From Unio delphinus (Eukaryota > Mollusca > Bivalvia > Unionida > Unionidae), in contig JAQISU010000097.1 of NCBI GenBank assembly GCA_029339505.1, positions 6,105,001 through 6,169,000 of the forward strand: a DNA stretch of 64,000 nt. The letters run 5' to 3'. The stretch's first letter is position 1, and each line of letters begins with the position of its first letter. Both the position numbers and the translations under genes were made by a program. The notes beneath the pieces are model-generated. The model saw only the letters and a program-made list of their open reading frames with translations, did no database searches and had not been told where the DNA came from. Below, piece after piece: positions 13,481 through 26,299 of this stretch.

Positions 13481-14417
13481 CTTTTAAAACTTTTCAATAC
13501 TTCACAGGCTTAAAAAATAACCACACTTGCTCATTATTCCGACAATTGAAATAATCATGCTTTGCATCTTACACATAAAGTAAAATCGAATTTGATTAAA
13601 ACAGATCTGACGACGACCGCTTAGACGTATAGTTCGTATGACCTTTGAATTAGCCAAATGAAAAGCAGCTGTAAAAATTCGGAAAGTGAATTAAATCGTT
13701 CGGTACACATTCATGCTCTTCATCTACACTGTTCAGTTTCCAAAACGCGAAGATTTGATCTGATTGGCTGATACAATATTCAATTATGGGAATAATAATG
13801 GTTGCCAGAACTCCTACGGGGTCGCAGTCAGATCTTCGTGTAGAACAGTGGAAATTAACACAATGTGCTCATCTATTGGAGTCTTCAAATACACGTCACT
13901 AGCTGTAGTCAGCCCTTTAAGTAATATGCGAAATAGTGGTTGATGCCGGGCCTTTTAGTCATTTAATTGCTGCCATTTAAACCGCTCAAACCATTGACTG
14001 TTTACAGTTTGTTCATACAAAGGCATATGCTACAGTGTTGTTTGTTTTGTTCTTCTTTCTATTTTCAAAGATTACTTCGAAACACAGCCGTGTCGGGGTG
14101 TTTGGTTTTACTCGTATTTTAGCATGACACATACCATGCTGTTACAATCTGATTAAAATCAGATATCCGCGTCAGGTAGGAGAGTTGCGATCTGAATTTA
14201 ATCAGATTGCGCCTAAATACGGCAGGTATGTAACCATCTCGAAAAAAATTTATCAGCGCGCTAAACGTTTTTTTGTGTCGTTATTTGTTATGTTGCTGCC
14301 TTTTAAAAAAGGTAAATTAGATCTTTTCGACAAGACCAACGGGCATCAAACTTACAATACACGAAGGGTCCTGAAATTAGAGGGGCGTCGGATTATCAGA
14401 TACTTTCAGCATTGCTG
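13481..14417. other. non-coding, nothing identified
   Basis: AT-rich; no supported gene. The frame at 14185-14454 has no domain and runs into the next minisatellite. Confidence 0.45.
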
Positions 14418-15200
14418 TCTACATATTGCGATTACGAATGGAACAGTCCGATAGTCATGTCCTTTAGTCATGTTTATTAATTGCTGTTACGACTGGAATA
14501 GTCATACAGGCAAGTTTATTGCTGTTCCGAAAGGAACAGTTCTACAGTCCTGTCTACAGATCGATGGTACGAATAGAACAGCGGTACAAGCCTGTCTATT
14601 GTTGTTAGGAATGGAACAGGTATTCAGCCCTGTCTATTGTCAGTTGCACAGACTTGTCTATTGCTGTTATGAATCGAATAGTTTATACAGTCCTGTCTAC
14701 TGATGTTACGAATAGAACAGCCGCACAGGCATGCCTATTGCTGTTACGAAAGGAACAGCCATAAATTCCTGTCCATAGATTGACGTTACGAATAATACAG
14801 CTGTACAGGCATGTGTATATCTTGCTGTTACGATAAGAACAGCCGCAAAGGATGTATATTGTTGCTACATATGGAATAGTCATACAATCCTGTCTATAAA
14901 TTGCTGTTTCGAATAGAACAGCCGTACAGGCCTGCATATAAATTGCTGGTACCAATGGAACAGTCATAAAGTCTTATTTATATTGTCTATATTGATATGA
15001 CGAAGATAATAACCGTACATGCATCACGAATATAACAGTCATACAGTCATGTCTATAGATTGTTGTTACGAATGGGAACTGTTATCCAGTCTTGTCTATA
15101 GCTGTTACGAAAATAACAGTTGTAAAGTCCTGTCTATATATTGCTGTTACGAATAGAAGAGCCGTACAGGCCTGCGTATATATTGATGTTACGAATAGAT
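14418..15200. repeat. degenerate ~50-60 bp minisatellite
   Basis: About 14 diverged copies of a unit around TTGCTGTTACGAATAGAACA followed by GCCGTACAGGCCTGTCTATA. Repeated ORFs on both strands (for example 14470-14703 plus and 14683-14967 minus) are periodic translations of this unit, not genes. Confidence 0.85.
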
Positions 15201-15338
15201 CAGCAGTACATGTCTGTCTATACATTGCTGGAAAGCTATATGTTGTTGGGAGGCAAATTGCAAAATAAATCAGCAGTACATGTCTGTCTATACATTGCTG
15301 GAAAGCTATATGTTGTTGGGAGGCAAATTGCAAAATAA
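15201..15338. repeat. 70-bp perfect tandem duplication
   Basis: CAGCAGTACATGTCTGTCTA to the end of the unit repeats exactly with period 70 at 15201 and 15271. It is the recent right end of the preceding minisatellite. Confidence 0.95.
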
Positions 15339-16914
15339 CAAATAGCTATAGCAACATGAATGAAGGATGTTCATCCCCTTTGTCAACTGGCTAATGTAAA
15401 ATGTCTGATTTTTATCAAGTGTTGTTTCTTGTATTGCCTACACTCGGTACTGTCATTTAACTCTTCTTTGTACTTTTAACTGACACTGTTGGAGCCACTA
15501 ATGAGTAAGGCAATTCCATGTCGATAAATTCCCTTTAAGAAAAAAGCCAATAAAAACACAAAACCGGTAGGGTACTGTCTACATTATCATAATAACAAGA
15601 AATGCCTGTTAAAATTTACAAGAGTATCGTTTCCATTAAAAATGTTCAAAATGAACCTTTATAATTATGTATATTTACCTCATTTTATATTCATTATATA
15701 CAATGTCTCCAAACACACCGTAACGTTAATTGCGCATTTCTTGAGCCTGCGCATAACACTTAATATAAAAGACACAATTAGAAACATTATTCGAAAAGCA
15801 TGTCCAATTAGCTACGGCCTCAAGATCTTGAATGTTCTGACAAAAAACAACAAGAACAGTCCCTTATTAAGATGACTAGTTGTACACAGGAGCCTCGCAT
15901 CTATTTTCAGATTGCACACCTTACTGATTGTTTCAATTGGTTTTTAGGGTCACATCTTTAATTGGTTAATTGGTAGCTGTTAATTTATGCTACATCAAAT
16001 GAACGATCTAAAGCGCAATGTTCCTTGAATTTAACAGCTTCATAGGAATCACATCAGCCCCTATTTTATTTACTCGATTTCTTTCCCAACATTTTATCAT
16101 CAGTATACATTTGACTCGTAAATCTTCTCTGGCAGCAGCAGTAGGTTAAACTTATGACCCCTGCTCCCTTAACCACAGCATTCCTGGTGTTTAACGTGAG
16201 GCAAACTAAGGTGTGAACTAATTTCATATATTCTTGTTGACTCTACTAATATATAGTAGTGTATTGTAAACTAAGACATGAAGACGCCAAGGGAAAACTT
16301 CTACATTCTTTATTTAGAACTGAAACAGTATGTTCTGGAAACAAGATACTTTTAAAACTTGTACTCATTTGCACCAGTCCTTAAATCCAGGACGGTTGTT
16401 TACAAAGTTATCGTCTGTGTAACCTTACAGTAAAGAGTTTGTTTGCTTTATCTAACACAAATTAGCTAATTTGTAACTCAGACTGATAGGTTTAGACAAA
16501 AGGAAAAAGAAATCCTATCATTTTAAATGCTGCAAATAAGAATCTGATTGTTCTGGAGACAGTCTTTCTAGTCGATATCAACCGATATAGCCGCAAAGTA
16601 GAATTACTTTTGTTTGATATCTGGTTGTTAGGAATCAGTAGACAAGGTAGAAATTAAGGTATCAAAAGAAAGGCAAGCATAAAACGTCTGGTTCTCCTTC
16701 TGGAACAAGTATTGTCATTTTTTGGGTGTGAAAATGCAACATCTTCTACTAACTTTGCATCACTGTTTTCTACAATTACGACGACGATAACAATAACAAC
16801 AACAACTACTACCACAATCGATTTGATTACTACAAACATAACAATCAATAAACATATAAGAATGCCAAGGCTTTCATTTCGAACCGGAATCAACGCATTG
16901 TCGTAAAACGCGCG
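15339..16914. other. non-coding, nothing identified
   Basis: AT-rich. 16775-16815 is a run of ACA/ACT-type triplets. No supported gene. Confidence 0.45.
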
Positions 16915-17600
16915 ACCTTGAGCTTGACATCAAAATGCGAGAGTGCGTATGTCGCACAATGAATTGTCTTTACTTGAGACCAACATCAAAAGGTGAGAGA
17001 GCGTATATCCCAGAATGCATTGTCTTTATTTGAGCCCGACATCAAAAGGCGAGAGAGCGTATATCGCAGAATGAAATGTCTTTACTTGAGCCCGACATCA
17101 AAAGGTGAGAGAGCGTATATCCCAGAATGCATTGTCTTTATTTGAGCCCGACATCAAAAGGCGAGAGAACGTATATCGCAGAATTAAATGTCTTTACTTG
17201 AGCCCGACATCAACAGGCGAGAGAGCGTACATCACAGAATGAATGGTCTTTACTTGAGCCCGACATCAAAAGGTGAGAGAAAGCGTATGTGGCAGAATGA
17301 ATAGTCTTTACTTAAGCCCAACATCAAAAGGCGAGAGAGCGTATATCTCAGAATGAATTGTTTTTACTTCATCCCGACATCAAAAGGTGAGAGTGCATAT
17401 ATCCCAGAAAGCATTGTCTTTACTTGAGCCCAATACCAAAAGGTGAGAGCGCGTATATCCTAGAATGAATTGTCTTTACTTGAGCCCGACATCAAAAAGC
17501 GAGAGAGCGTATATCCCAGAATGCACTGTATCTACTTCTGCCCGACATCAAAAGGCGAGAGAGCGTATATCCCAGAATGCATTGCAATTACTTCATGGTG
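16915..17600. repeat. ~57-bp minisatellite, 12 copies
   Basis: Unit contains CCCGACATCAAAAGGCGAGA, GAGCGTATAT, CAGAATG and TGTCTTTACTTGAG. Copies vary at CpG-containing positions (GGCGAG/GGTGAG, ATCGCAG/ATCCCAG). Confidence 0.95.
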
Positions 17601-19189
17601 ATTCATGAAATGTTGGAATAAAATCTAGAACGAGCAGAAGAAAAAAGAAGCAAATTGATAAAATAAAAGTTACCCATTATTTAAGCTTTTGATATTACAG
17701 TTACAAGGATTAACACATTAAACCAATTGTCTTAGTTTCATAATTATTCATCCCATATATGAATTCAATCCCTCAAAGTGTTTAAGAATAGAAGCAGATA
17801 AAATATTTAAAAACAAAACCTGAATGCAATTTGTGTACGCCTGTGACCTTGAACCAAGAGTGAAAGCGGCGATCCACTATCGCACCGGATGATGTGTTTA
17901 ACGGTTAACGTCCGAAATTGTATGCATACGTCATTTTTTTAGGTATGTGAATGTCTGGCAATAAAAAATAACAACGTCACAGTAATAAGTATAAACTTTG
18001 TTTTTAATGTAAATAAATGAAATTATTATTTTACAAATTCAAGACACTAAACAAAAAGTCGTTTGTTTTGTGTAAAACGTGTGTCCCTGACCTAAATTTG
18101 AAATGGTTGAGCAAGCATGTGGTAGAATAAATTGTTTTTGCTTCTTGATGATTGATTTAATATATGAACACAGTTTATCATGTAATTTATAAACTATAAA
18201 CCGATGAAAATAAATCTAACCAAAACGTTGACACAGATTTTCCATCATGTTGATATTCATCTCCGGAGAATGGCAACACAATGCCTTGTCTTTTGATTCA
18301 TACTGATTCACTCAAAGTATGAAAGAAATCTATCTGGAGGTTTAGGAAATATTACAGGATGAGAAATGTTAACCATGACATTAAGAAAACGTATCTGCGA
18401 CTATAGCATTGAACCTAAGTTCACTGGGGAAAGAATGCATTTGGCAGAATGATTTTGTCTAGCTACAAAGTGATTACTTTCGAAATATGTTCACAACTCA
18501 CCAAATTTAGGGAATATAAACAAAACGAAAAGAACTTTAACCCATAAACGCTAACCAAATTTTCTGTGACCTTGATCCCAAGGTTAGATGAGCAAAGTAA
18601 CCATGTCACCGAATGAATGTTCCTGGTTTTTGTATAACTGATTCTAAGTATTAACAAAATTAATTAAATTGTTTAAGACATTATTGAAAATTAAAACTTG
18701 AACCAACATCTTAAAGAAAATTTTAAATAACTGGGATTGACCCAAACATAAAGGCAGCGACAGAACATGCTATAGAATAAATTGTCAGTGTCCTAAGGAT
18801 TATTGCCAAGTACGACGAAAACCTATCAAAAGGGGTAAAATCAATATATGCAAATGAAATACGTAAAACAAAAGCCTTCAACTTTTGACGATGCCGGCAC
18901 TGTCGGAAAAGTGTTACCGAGTTCTCGCTTGGTTATAGATTTATGATTATAACCCCCATACCCCCATGCCTAAAACAAAGCCTTAAAAAAAGAACTTTTA
19001 AAGACCTTTACCTTATGAAAAGACAAATTTAACTAGACCCTTTATGTTTTGGTATCTTTATTGTTTTAATTCACAAAATCAATATTGTTTTAGCCAAGCC
19101 AGATTTTCATATTTCGTAATCTATCGCTTCCTTAATTATGTCGCTCTGGCAGCTGCTTCGTTTGCCTAATGGGGAGGTCGCCAGGGACG
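17601..19189. other. non-coding, upstream of or within the first intron of the TGF-beta gene
   Basis: No exon-like ORF with a signal peptide was found here. Isolated minisatellite-like words (CAAAAGGTGAGAG-type) fade out. May be intron 1 if the first exon lies further upstream. Confidence 0.35.
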
Positions 19190-19240
19190 TCATGGGGTAG
19201 GGGTGGGGCAGTGTTGGGGGGTGGGGAGAGGGGTAAAGTG
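19190..19240 (+). other. G-rich tract, possible G-quadruplex
   Basis: Dense G3-G6 runs (GGGGTAGGGGTGGGG, TTGGGGGGTGGGGAGAGGGG) about 620 bp upstream of the myostatin-like exon 2. A regulatory role is inference. Confidence 0.45.
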
Positions 19241-19849
19241 GTATGAATTTGCATGTGCTGTAATTGTAGCCTATATATGAAAATTAACAAGCCCGTCAAA
19301 TTTTGCCTACCCCCTTCAAGAAATTGAAATGATATCTCTAGAAGCCGCCACTTATCTCGCTTCCCATTAATAACAAAATAAACCTTTTCCTTTCACTGCA
19401 ACGAAATTAAAATACTGACAGCATTTTTAAAACAAAATCGGCGTCCCATTCGGAAGTTCTTTATAGGTGAGCAAAATTGTATTTGTCCCATAACAGTTTC
19501 GGTTTTTGCAAGAGTGATAAATGTATAGTCAAGTTTATTGCAGTCATCCGCTTGTGGATTACCATTATTACGAGTTTTCAGTCGCTTGAATCGGACTTTG
19601 CCGCCTCTGTAAGTTTTAATGGACCATCTCAAATAGAAAAGGTTTCCGATGACGGCAACTTAGATAAGTACCTATTATTTGGAAACATTCTGGCATTTTC
19701 TAGGTCCATCTTCAAAATCTTTAGAGCTGTTGGTTCAAGGAAAAGATTTGTAGGCCTTATATTTTAATAACATACCAGCCATTCATAATTCTAAGAATTT
19801 TTTTCATAGATTTTTCACTTCATTACGCTTTTCTTACCCTACCTTGCAG

Positions 19850-20226
19850 CACCAGCCGAACTCCAGGTACCAATACCGGACACTGTATACTTCGAAATCT
19901 CACCGTCCGTTTCATCAAGAAAGGTACAAAATGCAACACTCTGGGTATATCTTCTTCCACACCGAGGTAAACCGAAACAGCCAATTGAATTGTTTGTATA
20001 TAAGTTGATTCCTTCCAAGAATAAAGGAGACAAAGTAATACGAAGCCCCATTCGCTACAAGAAAGTGAGTTCTTACGGTTGGCATGAATTTGAAGTTGGC
20101 CATATAGTTCATCATTGGATGCATCATCCAGATTTGAATTATGGTCTCTACATACAAGCCATCGACAAGAAAGGAAAAGCTATTGTAGTCACACCAGGAA
20201 GCTCCAGGACCGATGATGAAAGCTAT
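19850..20226 (+). CDS. myostatin/GDF11-like TGF-beta ligand, exon 2 (propeptide)
   Basis: Encodes 125 residues of the latency propeptide of a secreted TGF-beta ligand. Acceptor TACCTTGCAG ends at 19849 after a pyrimidine tract; donor TAT|GTAAGT follows 20226. The frame starts at 19852 (two bases complete the split codon from exon 1) and ends in phase 0. Recognisable propeptide landmarks are ATLWVYLLP (vertebrate AQLWIYLRP), IRSP..YKK, GWHEFEVGHIVHHWMHHPD and NYGLYIQAID (vertebrate NLGIEIKALD). Length 377 nt is very close to vertebrate myostatin exon 2, and the 3' intron sits at the same place and phase. The first coding exon (signal peptide, N-terminal propeptide) was not found in the 19.8 kb upstream: it may be further away, or too short and diverged to see by eye. 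Confidence 0.9.
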
Positions 20227-21114
20227 GTAAGTTTTCTCATGACATATTTTGTAAACCATTCATATTTTAAAGTCGTTTTAATCTTTTTGTGGAAAATATT
20301 TGCTTGTTTGAATTCTTAATAAGCTTCTAGCCTCTATTTTCTGCGGACTTTACAGCAATAACTAACAGCTGGCATGATGTCTGAAGCACACAGGACAGAC
20401 ATTTCTTAAGAACTGGGTCATGAATTCCATCAAACCATAAAAAGTATATTGTCCCGACTGAGAGCGAGCTTCATAAAAGTGTTTGTTTTAATACAATTCT
20501 CACCTTTCGAAATTTCCTTTTGAAGAGTCTCTAGATGCGATTAAGACTCAGGTACGCTCATTTTCGTTGCAGCGGTGTCAACTTTAAAGTTTGAATAGCA
20601 GATCAACTCCAGGAAATATTATACATTCTGGGAATTATAAACAAGGAGACGATAAGACATGTGATTACAAGCATTCTAGTTTGCCGATGATGTCAGAAGT
20701 ATCTCCGAAACTTTTGGATTAATCTCAATATGTTATTAAGTCAAAAATAAAAAATAAGGTCAAAGCAAATTAACTTTCGGAATTGTATTGTTCATGAATC
20801 TTGTACTCTTCTTTACAGTCTTAATGACCATTGTTGGCAGTTCACTTTTGAATTTCAAGTATTCTTTGAAATTTCTCATGAAAAATAAACATTCACGTGA
20901 TAATTGAGCGATATTGTTAAAAACAGCGAATAAGACAGGGGAATATCGTTAAATAAGACATTGTCAAGAAACGTGACAGATTCCTTTCGGAACAAGTCTG
21001 TTCGTACATTAGAAAATTAGAAAAAGATTGGTGAGATTCAGCTGATATCGTGTCAGAAACAACGGATAAATGACGATCAATATTATCTCATATATGTGAA
21101 CTCTCATTTCATAA

Positions 21115-21325
21115 TAGTGAATTTAAATGTCAGCATCACTTTCAGGTAGCTTTGTATCATGCTTGTGAATTTAAACGTCAGCATCACTTTCAGGTAGCTT
21201 TGTCTCATGCTTGTGAATTTAAACGTCAGCATCACTTCAATCAACGTTATTTCATAATAGTGAACTTAAATCAGTATCACTTTCAGTAACGTTTTTTCAT
21301 ACTGGCGAAATTAAATGTCAGTATC
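21115..21325. repeat. intronic ~50-bp repeat, about four copies
   Basis: GTGAATTTAAACGTCAGCAT, CACTTTCAGGTAGC and TTTGTxTCATGCTT recur, the later copies more diverged. Confidence 0.8.
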
Positions 21326-21375
21326 ATTTTCATGTCTGTAAAATGTAGATTTGGGCGACGAAATCTGATCAAAGG

Positions 21376-21433
21376 TTGATGGGGGTGGGGGTGGGTGATG
21401 GGGGTGGGGGTGGGGGTGGGTGGGGGTGGGTGG
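21376..21433 (+). other. intronic G-quadruplex-forming tract
   Basis: At least eight G3-G5 runs separated by single T or short loops (GATGGGGGTGGGGGTGGG and similar). Transcribed in the G-rich orientation within the ligand gene. Function is inference. Confidence 0.6.
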
Positions 21434-21921
21434 TGATTCAAAATTAAAATATGGTTTAGCCAATGGGGTTTCTTACAACTACAAAACACCTTAAAGGGTT
21501 TAGTAAGGTATTCATAGATCTTGGCATAATTTTAACGTTGAATTATTTACTATTTGAAATGAATACGAAGAACAACTCATTAAAAAGAAATGAGTAAAAC
21601 TACGACGATATGAAATCCAATCGAATGAAGACCATACATCCTTATTTCCAAAGCGTCACAGAATTTGGTTACATCTACAAACATCTCAGAACTAAGGAAT
21701 GTCGGCTAAGTAGAGGAATGTACAGGGAATATATAGGAATATCATGATTAACGATACCGGTATACACCAATCACGAATACAATATATTTTATATTGCTGT
21801 ATTATTATCAGTACATCTATAAATTCACTGTTTTCATACGGTTAAAAGACACATTTACACATAAAAAGACAATTTGGTGCAAAGGCAAAAGGATCAATGT
21901 GCTTTGACCATAAACACACTA

Positions 21922-22014
21922 TAGCAGCCGAGTCGGTTTGGCTTTGGGCAGGATTCGAACCCGTAATCCACTGTGTAGGAGTCTACGTGCTAACTAATGG
22001 GACACTGCGGCTGC
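21922..22014 (-). mobile_element. tRNA-like SINE head
   Basis: Read on minus: a box-A-like TTAGTTAGCACGTAGACTCC and a perfect box-B GGGTTCGAATCC with the tRNA spacing, and GC-rich ends. Length and imperfect stem pairing suggest a tRNA pseudogene or SINE head rather than a functional tRNA. Similar in style to, but distinct from, SINE families 1 and 2 here. Confidence 0.5.
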
Positions 22015-22101
22015 AAAATACATGACACAAAAATTTCGTAAAACTGTTTAGTTCTGAAATTAGAGTTCAATCCATTGCAGCAAATATGCTTTTTCTTTCA
22101 G

Positions 22102-22491
22102 GTCCCCATGCTCGAAATGAAAACAGTGGAATTCCATTCAAGCCGTGTGAAAAGATCCTATCCCATGATATGCACCGAAGAAGAAAAAGTAGAGACATGT
22201 TGCCGATACCCTCTAACAGTGGACTTTGTCCGGTTTGGATGGGACTGGGTAATAGCACCTACCGGCTATGTGGCAAATTACTGTACCGGGGAGTGTCAAT
22301 ACCGGCATCAGGACTCTTCAGTGTTGTCATGGGTTGTACAGCAGGGCCATAAAGGAAGCATAGAGGGCGGAGGTCCGTGCTGTACTCCAATAAAAATGGC
22401 CCCTTTGGCTTTGTTATACTTTGACCATTCCCATACCGTGTTATATACATTTATGCAAAGAATGATTGTTGTTCGTTGTGGTTGTGCATAA
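22102..22491 (+). CDS. myostatin/GDF11-like TGF-beta ligand, exon 3 (mature domain)
   Basis: Last coding exon, 129 residues plus TAA. Acceptor TTTTCTTTCAG ends at 22101; phase 0 joins exon 2. Residues 15-18 are RVKR, a furin-type site, giving a 111-residue mature ligand starting SYPMIC. The mature part has the nine cysteines of the TGF-beta/myostatin class (IC, TCC, NYC, GEC, GPCC, RCGC) and the signature CCRYPLTVDF..FGWDWVIAP, which places it in the GDF8/GDF11 group. The wrist region between GEC and GPCC (RHQDSSVLSWVVQQGHKG) and finger 2 (FDHSHTVLYTFMQRMIVV) differ strongly from the vertebrate pattern. The product would be a secreted disulfide-linked dimer signalling through activin-type receptors; a role in growth control is inferred from family. 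No AATAAA lies close to the stop; ATTAAA occurs at 23512. Confidence 0.95.
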   Translation, partial: VPMLEMKTVEFHSSRVKRSYPMICTEEEKVETCCRYPLTVDFVRFGWDWVIAPTGYVANYCTGECQYRHQDSSVLSWVVQQGHKGSIEGGGPCCTPIKMAPLALLYFDHSHTVLYTFMQRMIVVRCGCA

Positions 22492-25204
22492 ATACTTGGT
22501 TTACACTGTACGAGTACAGATGGTGCTTGCTTTAATGCTATCTACTTTAAATTTTTCGGGATCCCTCAAGGATTCCAAAATAATCTGTTCAGCAAGAATT
22601 CTGTTAACAGTCAACATGCCATTTTCTCTAGAAAATGTATTTTTAAAAAAGCCAACAACATTTAAACAAAACAATATTTTGCTAATGCCAAGACCCTTCA
22701 AGGTTTTTTTTTAACGTGATTTTGTGCCATGTAAGAGGCCCAAATATTTACTGAATGTCCACCGAAGGCTTTAAATGCTGATTTGTAACCAATCCCGCTT
22801 TATAAGAGCGTGCTTTAAGATGTACAAATTTTAAAACCAAGCAAAGAATTCTAGCATATTGAAAGGGACAAAACAGTATGAAAACGACATTTAATAAGTT
22901 GTAAATGTTCTGCATCAAAAGGCTACACCTTCTTAAAAACATGACTAAGTGATCTTGGTTACAAGGTCCGCATAACTGCAATGGTCTGGTCAGGAAAGGG
23001 ACATTGCAGAGCTCACCTAGTATTGCTCGTGGCAGTGGTATTATTGCTATCATTGGTGCAAGCAGTTTCAGTAGAATGGCGGATGCGAGGACACATGGCA
23101 TGCTTCAAGCATACATTCACATGATATCTTTGTGTAGAACCCTGATTTTGGAAAGTGCTGAGACGCAGTCTGTCCAGTGTACTTGTTTCATACTGTTGGA
23201 CATTGTTCCAGATAAAGGAAATCGGAAAAACCCAGGTATCAGTACTTTTATGATTGTCGTTTGTTCGACGCCTGCTCTAAACGTGCTAAATGTCATGTAA
23301 CTGAAATATGGATCTCGAAGGAATTGTGGGACAAAACATTATCTAGTAAATGATCCTGGGACTGCGAATAGTGATGTGTTATGCCACTGGTACATCCGGT
23401 TCTGACGTCAGATGGGTGATATTGTCACATACAAGGGGAATTGACTTCCTCTTCAACACCCCCCCTAAATGTCGATAAAAATATGTACTCTGACGTCTCA
23501 GACAGAGGAGCATTAAATGTATGATAAATATTTGCTGTTTTCTACCATATGTATTTATTGTTATATGTATAATAAGCTTTAAGTAGATTTTTCAACGTAC
23601 AAAATTAACCATGAACCTGTACGTTGTCAATATTTGTTGTCAATGCAAATTTATTATGCTTCAAACAGATAGTAACATACCACTGATATTTTCTATGACG
23701 TGGCGCAAGCCATTATATCGGTAAAAAATCAAGTAGTCTTTCCAAATAAGTGCATATAAAATTTACCTATCTAGAATGTACATTTGTGTTGTATAGTTAA
23801 TAACAGAAAATTGCACTGTTGTTCATAGCATTTAAACTGCATTCCTATTATAAAGGCATGAAATGTCGTGGTGAAAACTAACGAGGAGGGTGCGCATGCG
23901 TATATAATTTAAGCTAGTACGAATGAAGACGTTAAACGCAACACTTATAGATTCGACGCTAGCCAAGACAGGAGATATGAGATACATGTTTGAACTTGGC
24001 TAAAGGCAAATGCATATAAACATTAAAAAATAAATATTTTGTTATAAAATTTGTTTGATGATATTTTGCTGGCAGAATTTCTAATCTGTTTGTAACACTA
24101 TGTTCATTTATTGCATTTTATGGTGATCTGCATTGATTTTCCGAGTTGGCGCGTGCAATCGTAACCACGTGCAATGTTCAAACAATTAAGTTTTGCTTAA
24201 AAAGTATACGTTCTGAGCCAAATTTCATAGAATACGGTTCAATCACTGAGATGGAAAGGATCCTTCAAGACAATAAAATGGTGCGAAACTTGTTTCAAAC
24301 GGAACAAACGGACTGTGATAATCAGATGACTAAAATGGCATTATTACAATAGGCACGTCTTTGTGTCTTAATGTGTAAAGCCACTAGAATACATATTGTA
24401 GCTTTTATTGTTGTTAAATATTTAATTCTTCATTACGCTTGAGTTTCATTCCTGTTTCCTCAAACTAGATGGTAACATGAAGGTATGCAAATTTAATTCG
24501 TTTCGTTTTAAATACGAAACACATGGAACATAAAGTGTTCGTACATTTCACTTGTAAAAATAAAATGATCATCATAAAATAGTAATGAGGTGTTTTCCAC
24601 TTTTCCACGTCAAGCTGGAGATATACAATGAGTAAAATCTCGCTTATTTGTATTGCTACTTCTGTTTAAATTACCTTTAAAACATGTAACAAGACTATTC
24701 CTCAGTAGAAACCGAAGTGCATTTAACAAATCGAATATCATCCAAATAAAAGATTTGACCATTTTGAAAAGAAACCAACTCTTAAGCTATGTTATAAAGC
24801 AAATAATTAAACAACACCCCCCCCCAACAAGCATATAAAATTTAAAAAAACCCACCAAACAAAAAAGGTAAACGTTCTCATCAAACAATAAAACAGAGTT
24901 AACTTTTATCTAAGTTAAAGCGAGATGTGCCATATCATTGTATATTAAGAACATACAAAATTACGATAAAACAATCAAATAAACAACAAAAAGTTCAATT
25001 TAAAAACTCATAATTTAAAACCATGTCATATATTTCCATTTCCTTTTTTCTGCGTTTTTAGAACTATTTTAGTGCAAAGAAACATCTATGACATATGAAC
25101 TGATGTCCTTTGCAATCAATAAACATTCTGAAATTAAAGAAATCGGCAACGAGTGCCTTAACATTAGTTTTAAAAAGGCTGTCATGGAAACCATCAAAAT
25201 ACTT
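22492..25204 (+). other. 3' UTR and downstream non-coding
   Basis: The first 1-1.5 kb probably includes the 3' UTR of the ligand gene: ATTAAA at 23512, AATAAA at about 24028 and again near 24555. Overlapping frames at 22748-23300 on both strands have no recognisable domain. No other gene supported. Confidence 0.45.
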
Positions 25205-25820
25205 TAAACTACATGTCTTAAAATCAAACATGAATGAAAATGATTTACAATAAAAATCCTAGCATGAATTAAAATGAATTACTATATTACAATAAACAGC
25301 ACAACATGAATTAAACTCAATTACCGTAGTACAACAAAAGACCCAACATGAATTAAAATGAATTACTGTATTACAATAAAAAAATCCCAAAATGAATTAA
25401 AATGAATTACTGTATTACAATAAAAAATCCCAAAATGAATTAAAATGAATTACTGTTTTACATAAAAAATCCCAACATGAATTAAAATGAATTACTGTTT
25501 TACATTAACAATCCCACGAATTATGATGGATTACTTATTGCAATAAAAGTCCAACACGAATTAAAAAAAATAATTACTGTATTGCAATAAAAGTCCAACA
25601 TGAATTTAAAAAAATAATTACTGTATTGCAATAAATGTCCAACATGAATTAAAATGAATTAGTGTATTACACTAAAAATCCCACGAATTATGATGGATTA
25701 CTGTGTTGCAATAAAAGTCAATGAATTAGTGTATTACACTAAAAATCACATGAATTATGATGGATTACTGCATTGCAATACAAATACGAACATGAATTAA
25801 AATGAATTACTATATTATCT
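25205..25820. repeat. A-rich ~43-bp minisatellite, about 13 copies
   Basis: Unit: ATGAATTAAAATGAATTACT, GTATTACAATAAAAAATCCCA, with copies varying in the A-run. Confidence 0.9.
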
Positions 25821-26299
25821 TCTGACACTTCATATTAAGATTTCAATAAAACAGGATTTGTTCATAAAGGTCAATTTAGGACTAGAAATGATTTTGTTTT
25901 ATTTATCGACATCAAAGGAACCCCCAAAAAATGTGTAGAGGAACTTGGTACAGCTTTCAAGACAGTCGCTTTTCATGATTATACAATTTTGCATACAGTA
26001 TTTTTTTTTTGCATACAGACCTTATTTTATAATAAGAAAACATGACGTCAGACTCGTTTATTAATGCACAAATAAATGGAACCCCGACAATTTCTTTAAC
26101 GTTTCAAAGAATGTGTACTTAGTCAACTAAATTACTTAACACTATTCGAATATTTTCATGTGCAAAAAAAAAAATTATTTTGTGCAATTTACAATGCATT
26201 GTGCTTCTTAAAAAGAAACTAAACAACTTATATAATTCTCCATTTTTACAAATGAAATAGTGCTAAATCTGCACATCTCTAAATGAATAAATAAATAAA
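25821..26299. other. AT-rich non-coding
   Basis: Nothing identified. Confidence 0.45.

Larger units (their letters stand above)
20227..22101 (+). other. intron between propeptide and mature-domain exons
   Basis: 1,875-bp GT-AG intron (GTAAGT ... TTTTCTTTCAG), phase 0. It contains a short tandem repeat, a strong G-rich tract and a tRNA-like SINE head listed separately. Confidence 0.9.

Noticed and set aside
21922..22014. Functional tRNA gene on minus in the ligand intron
   Set aside because: Boxes A and B are good, but stems do not pair fully by eye and similar tRNA-like heads here belong to SINEs.
22748..23300. Overlapping 117-aa minus and 98-aa plus ORFs downstream of the ligand gene
   Set aside because: No recognised family; they lie in the probable 3' UTR region and mirror each other on opposite strands.
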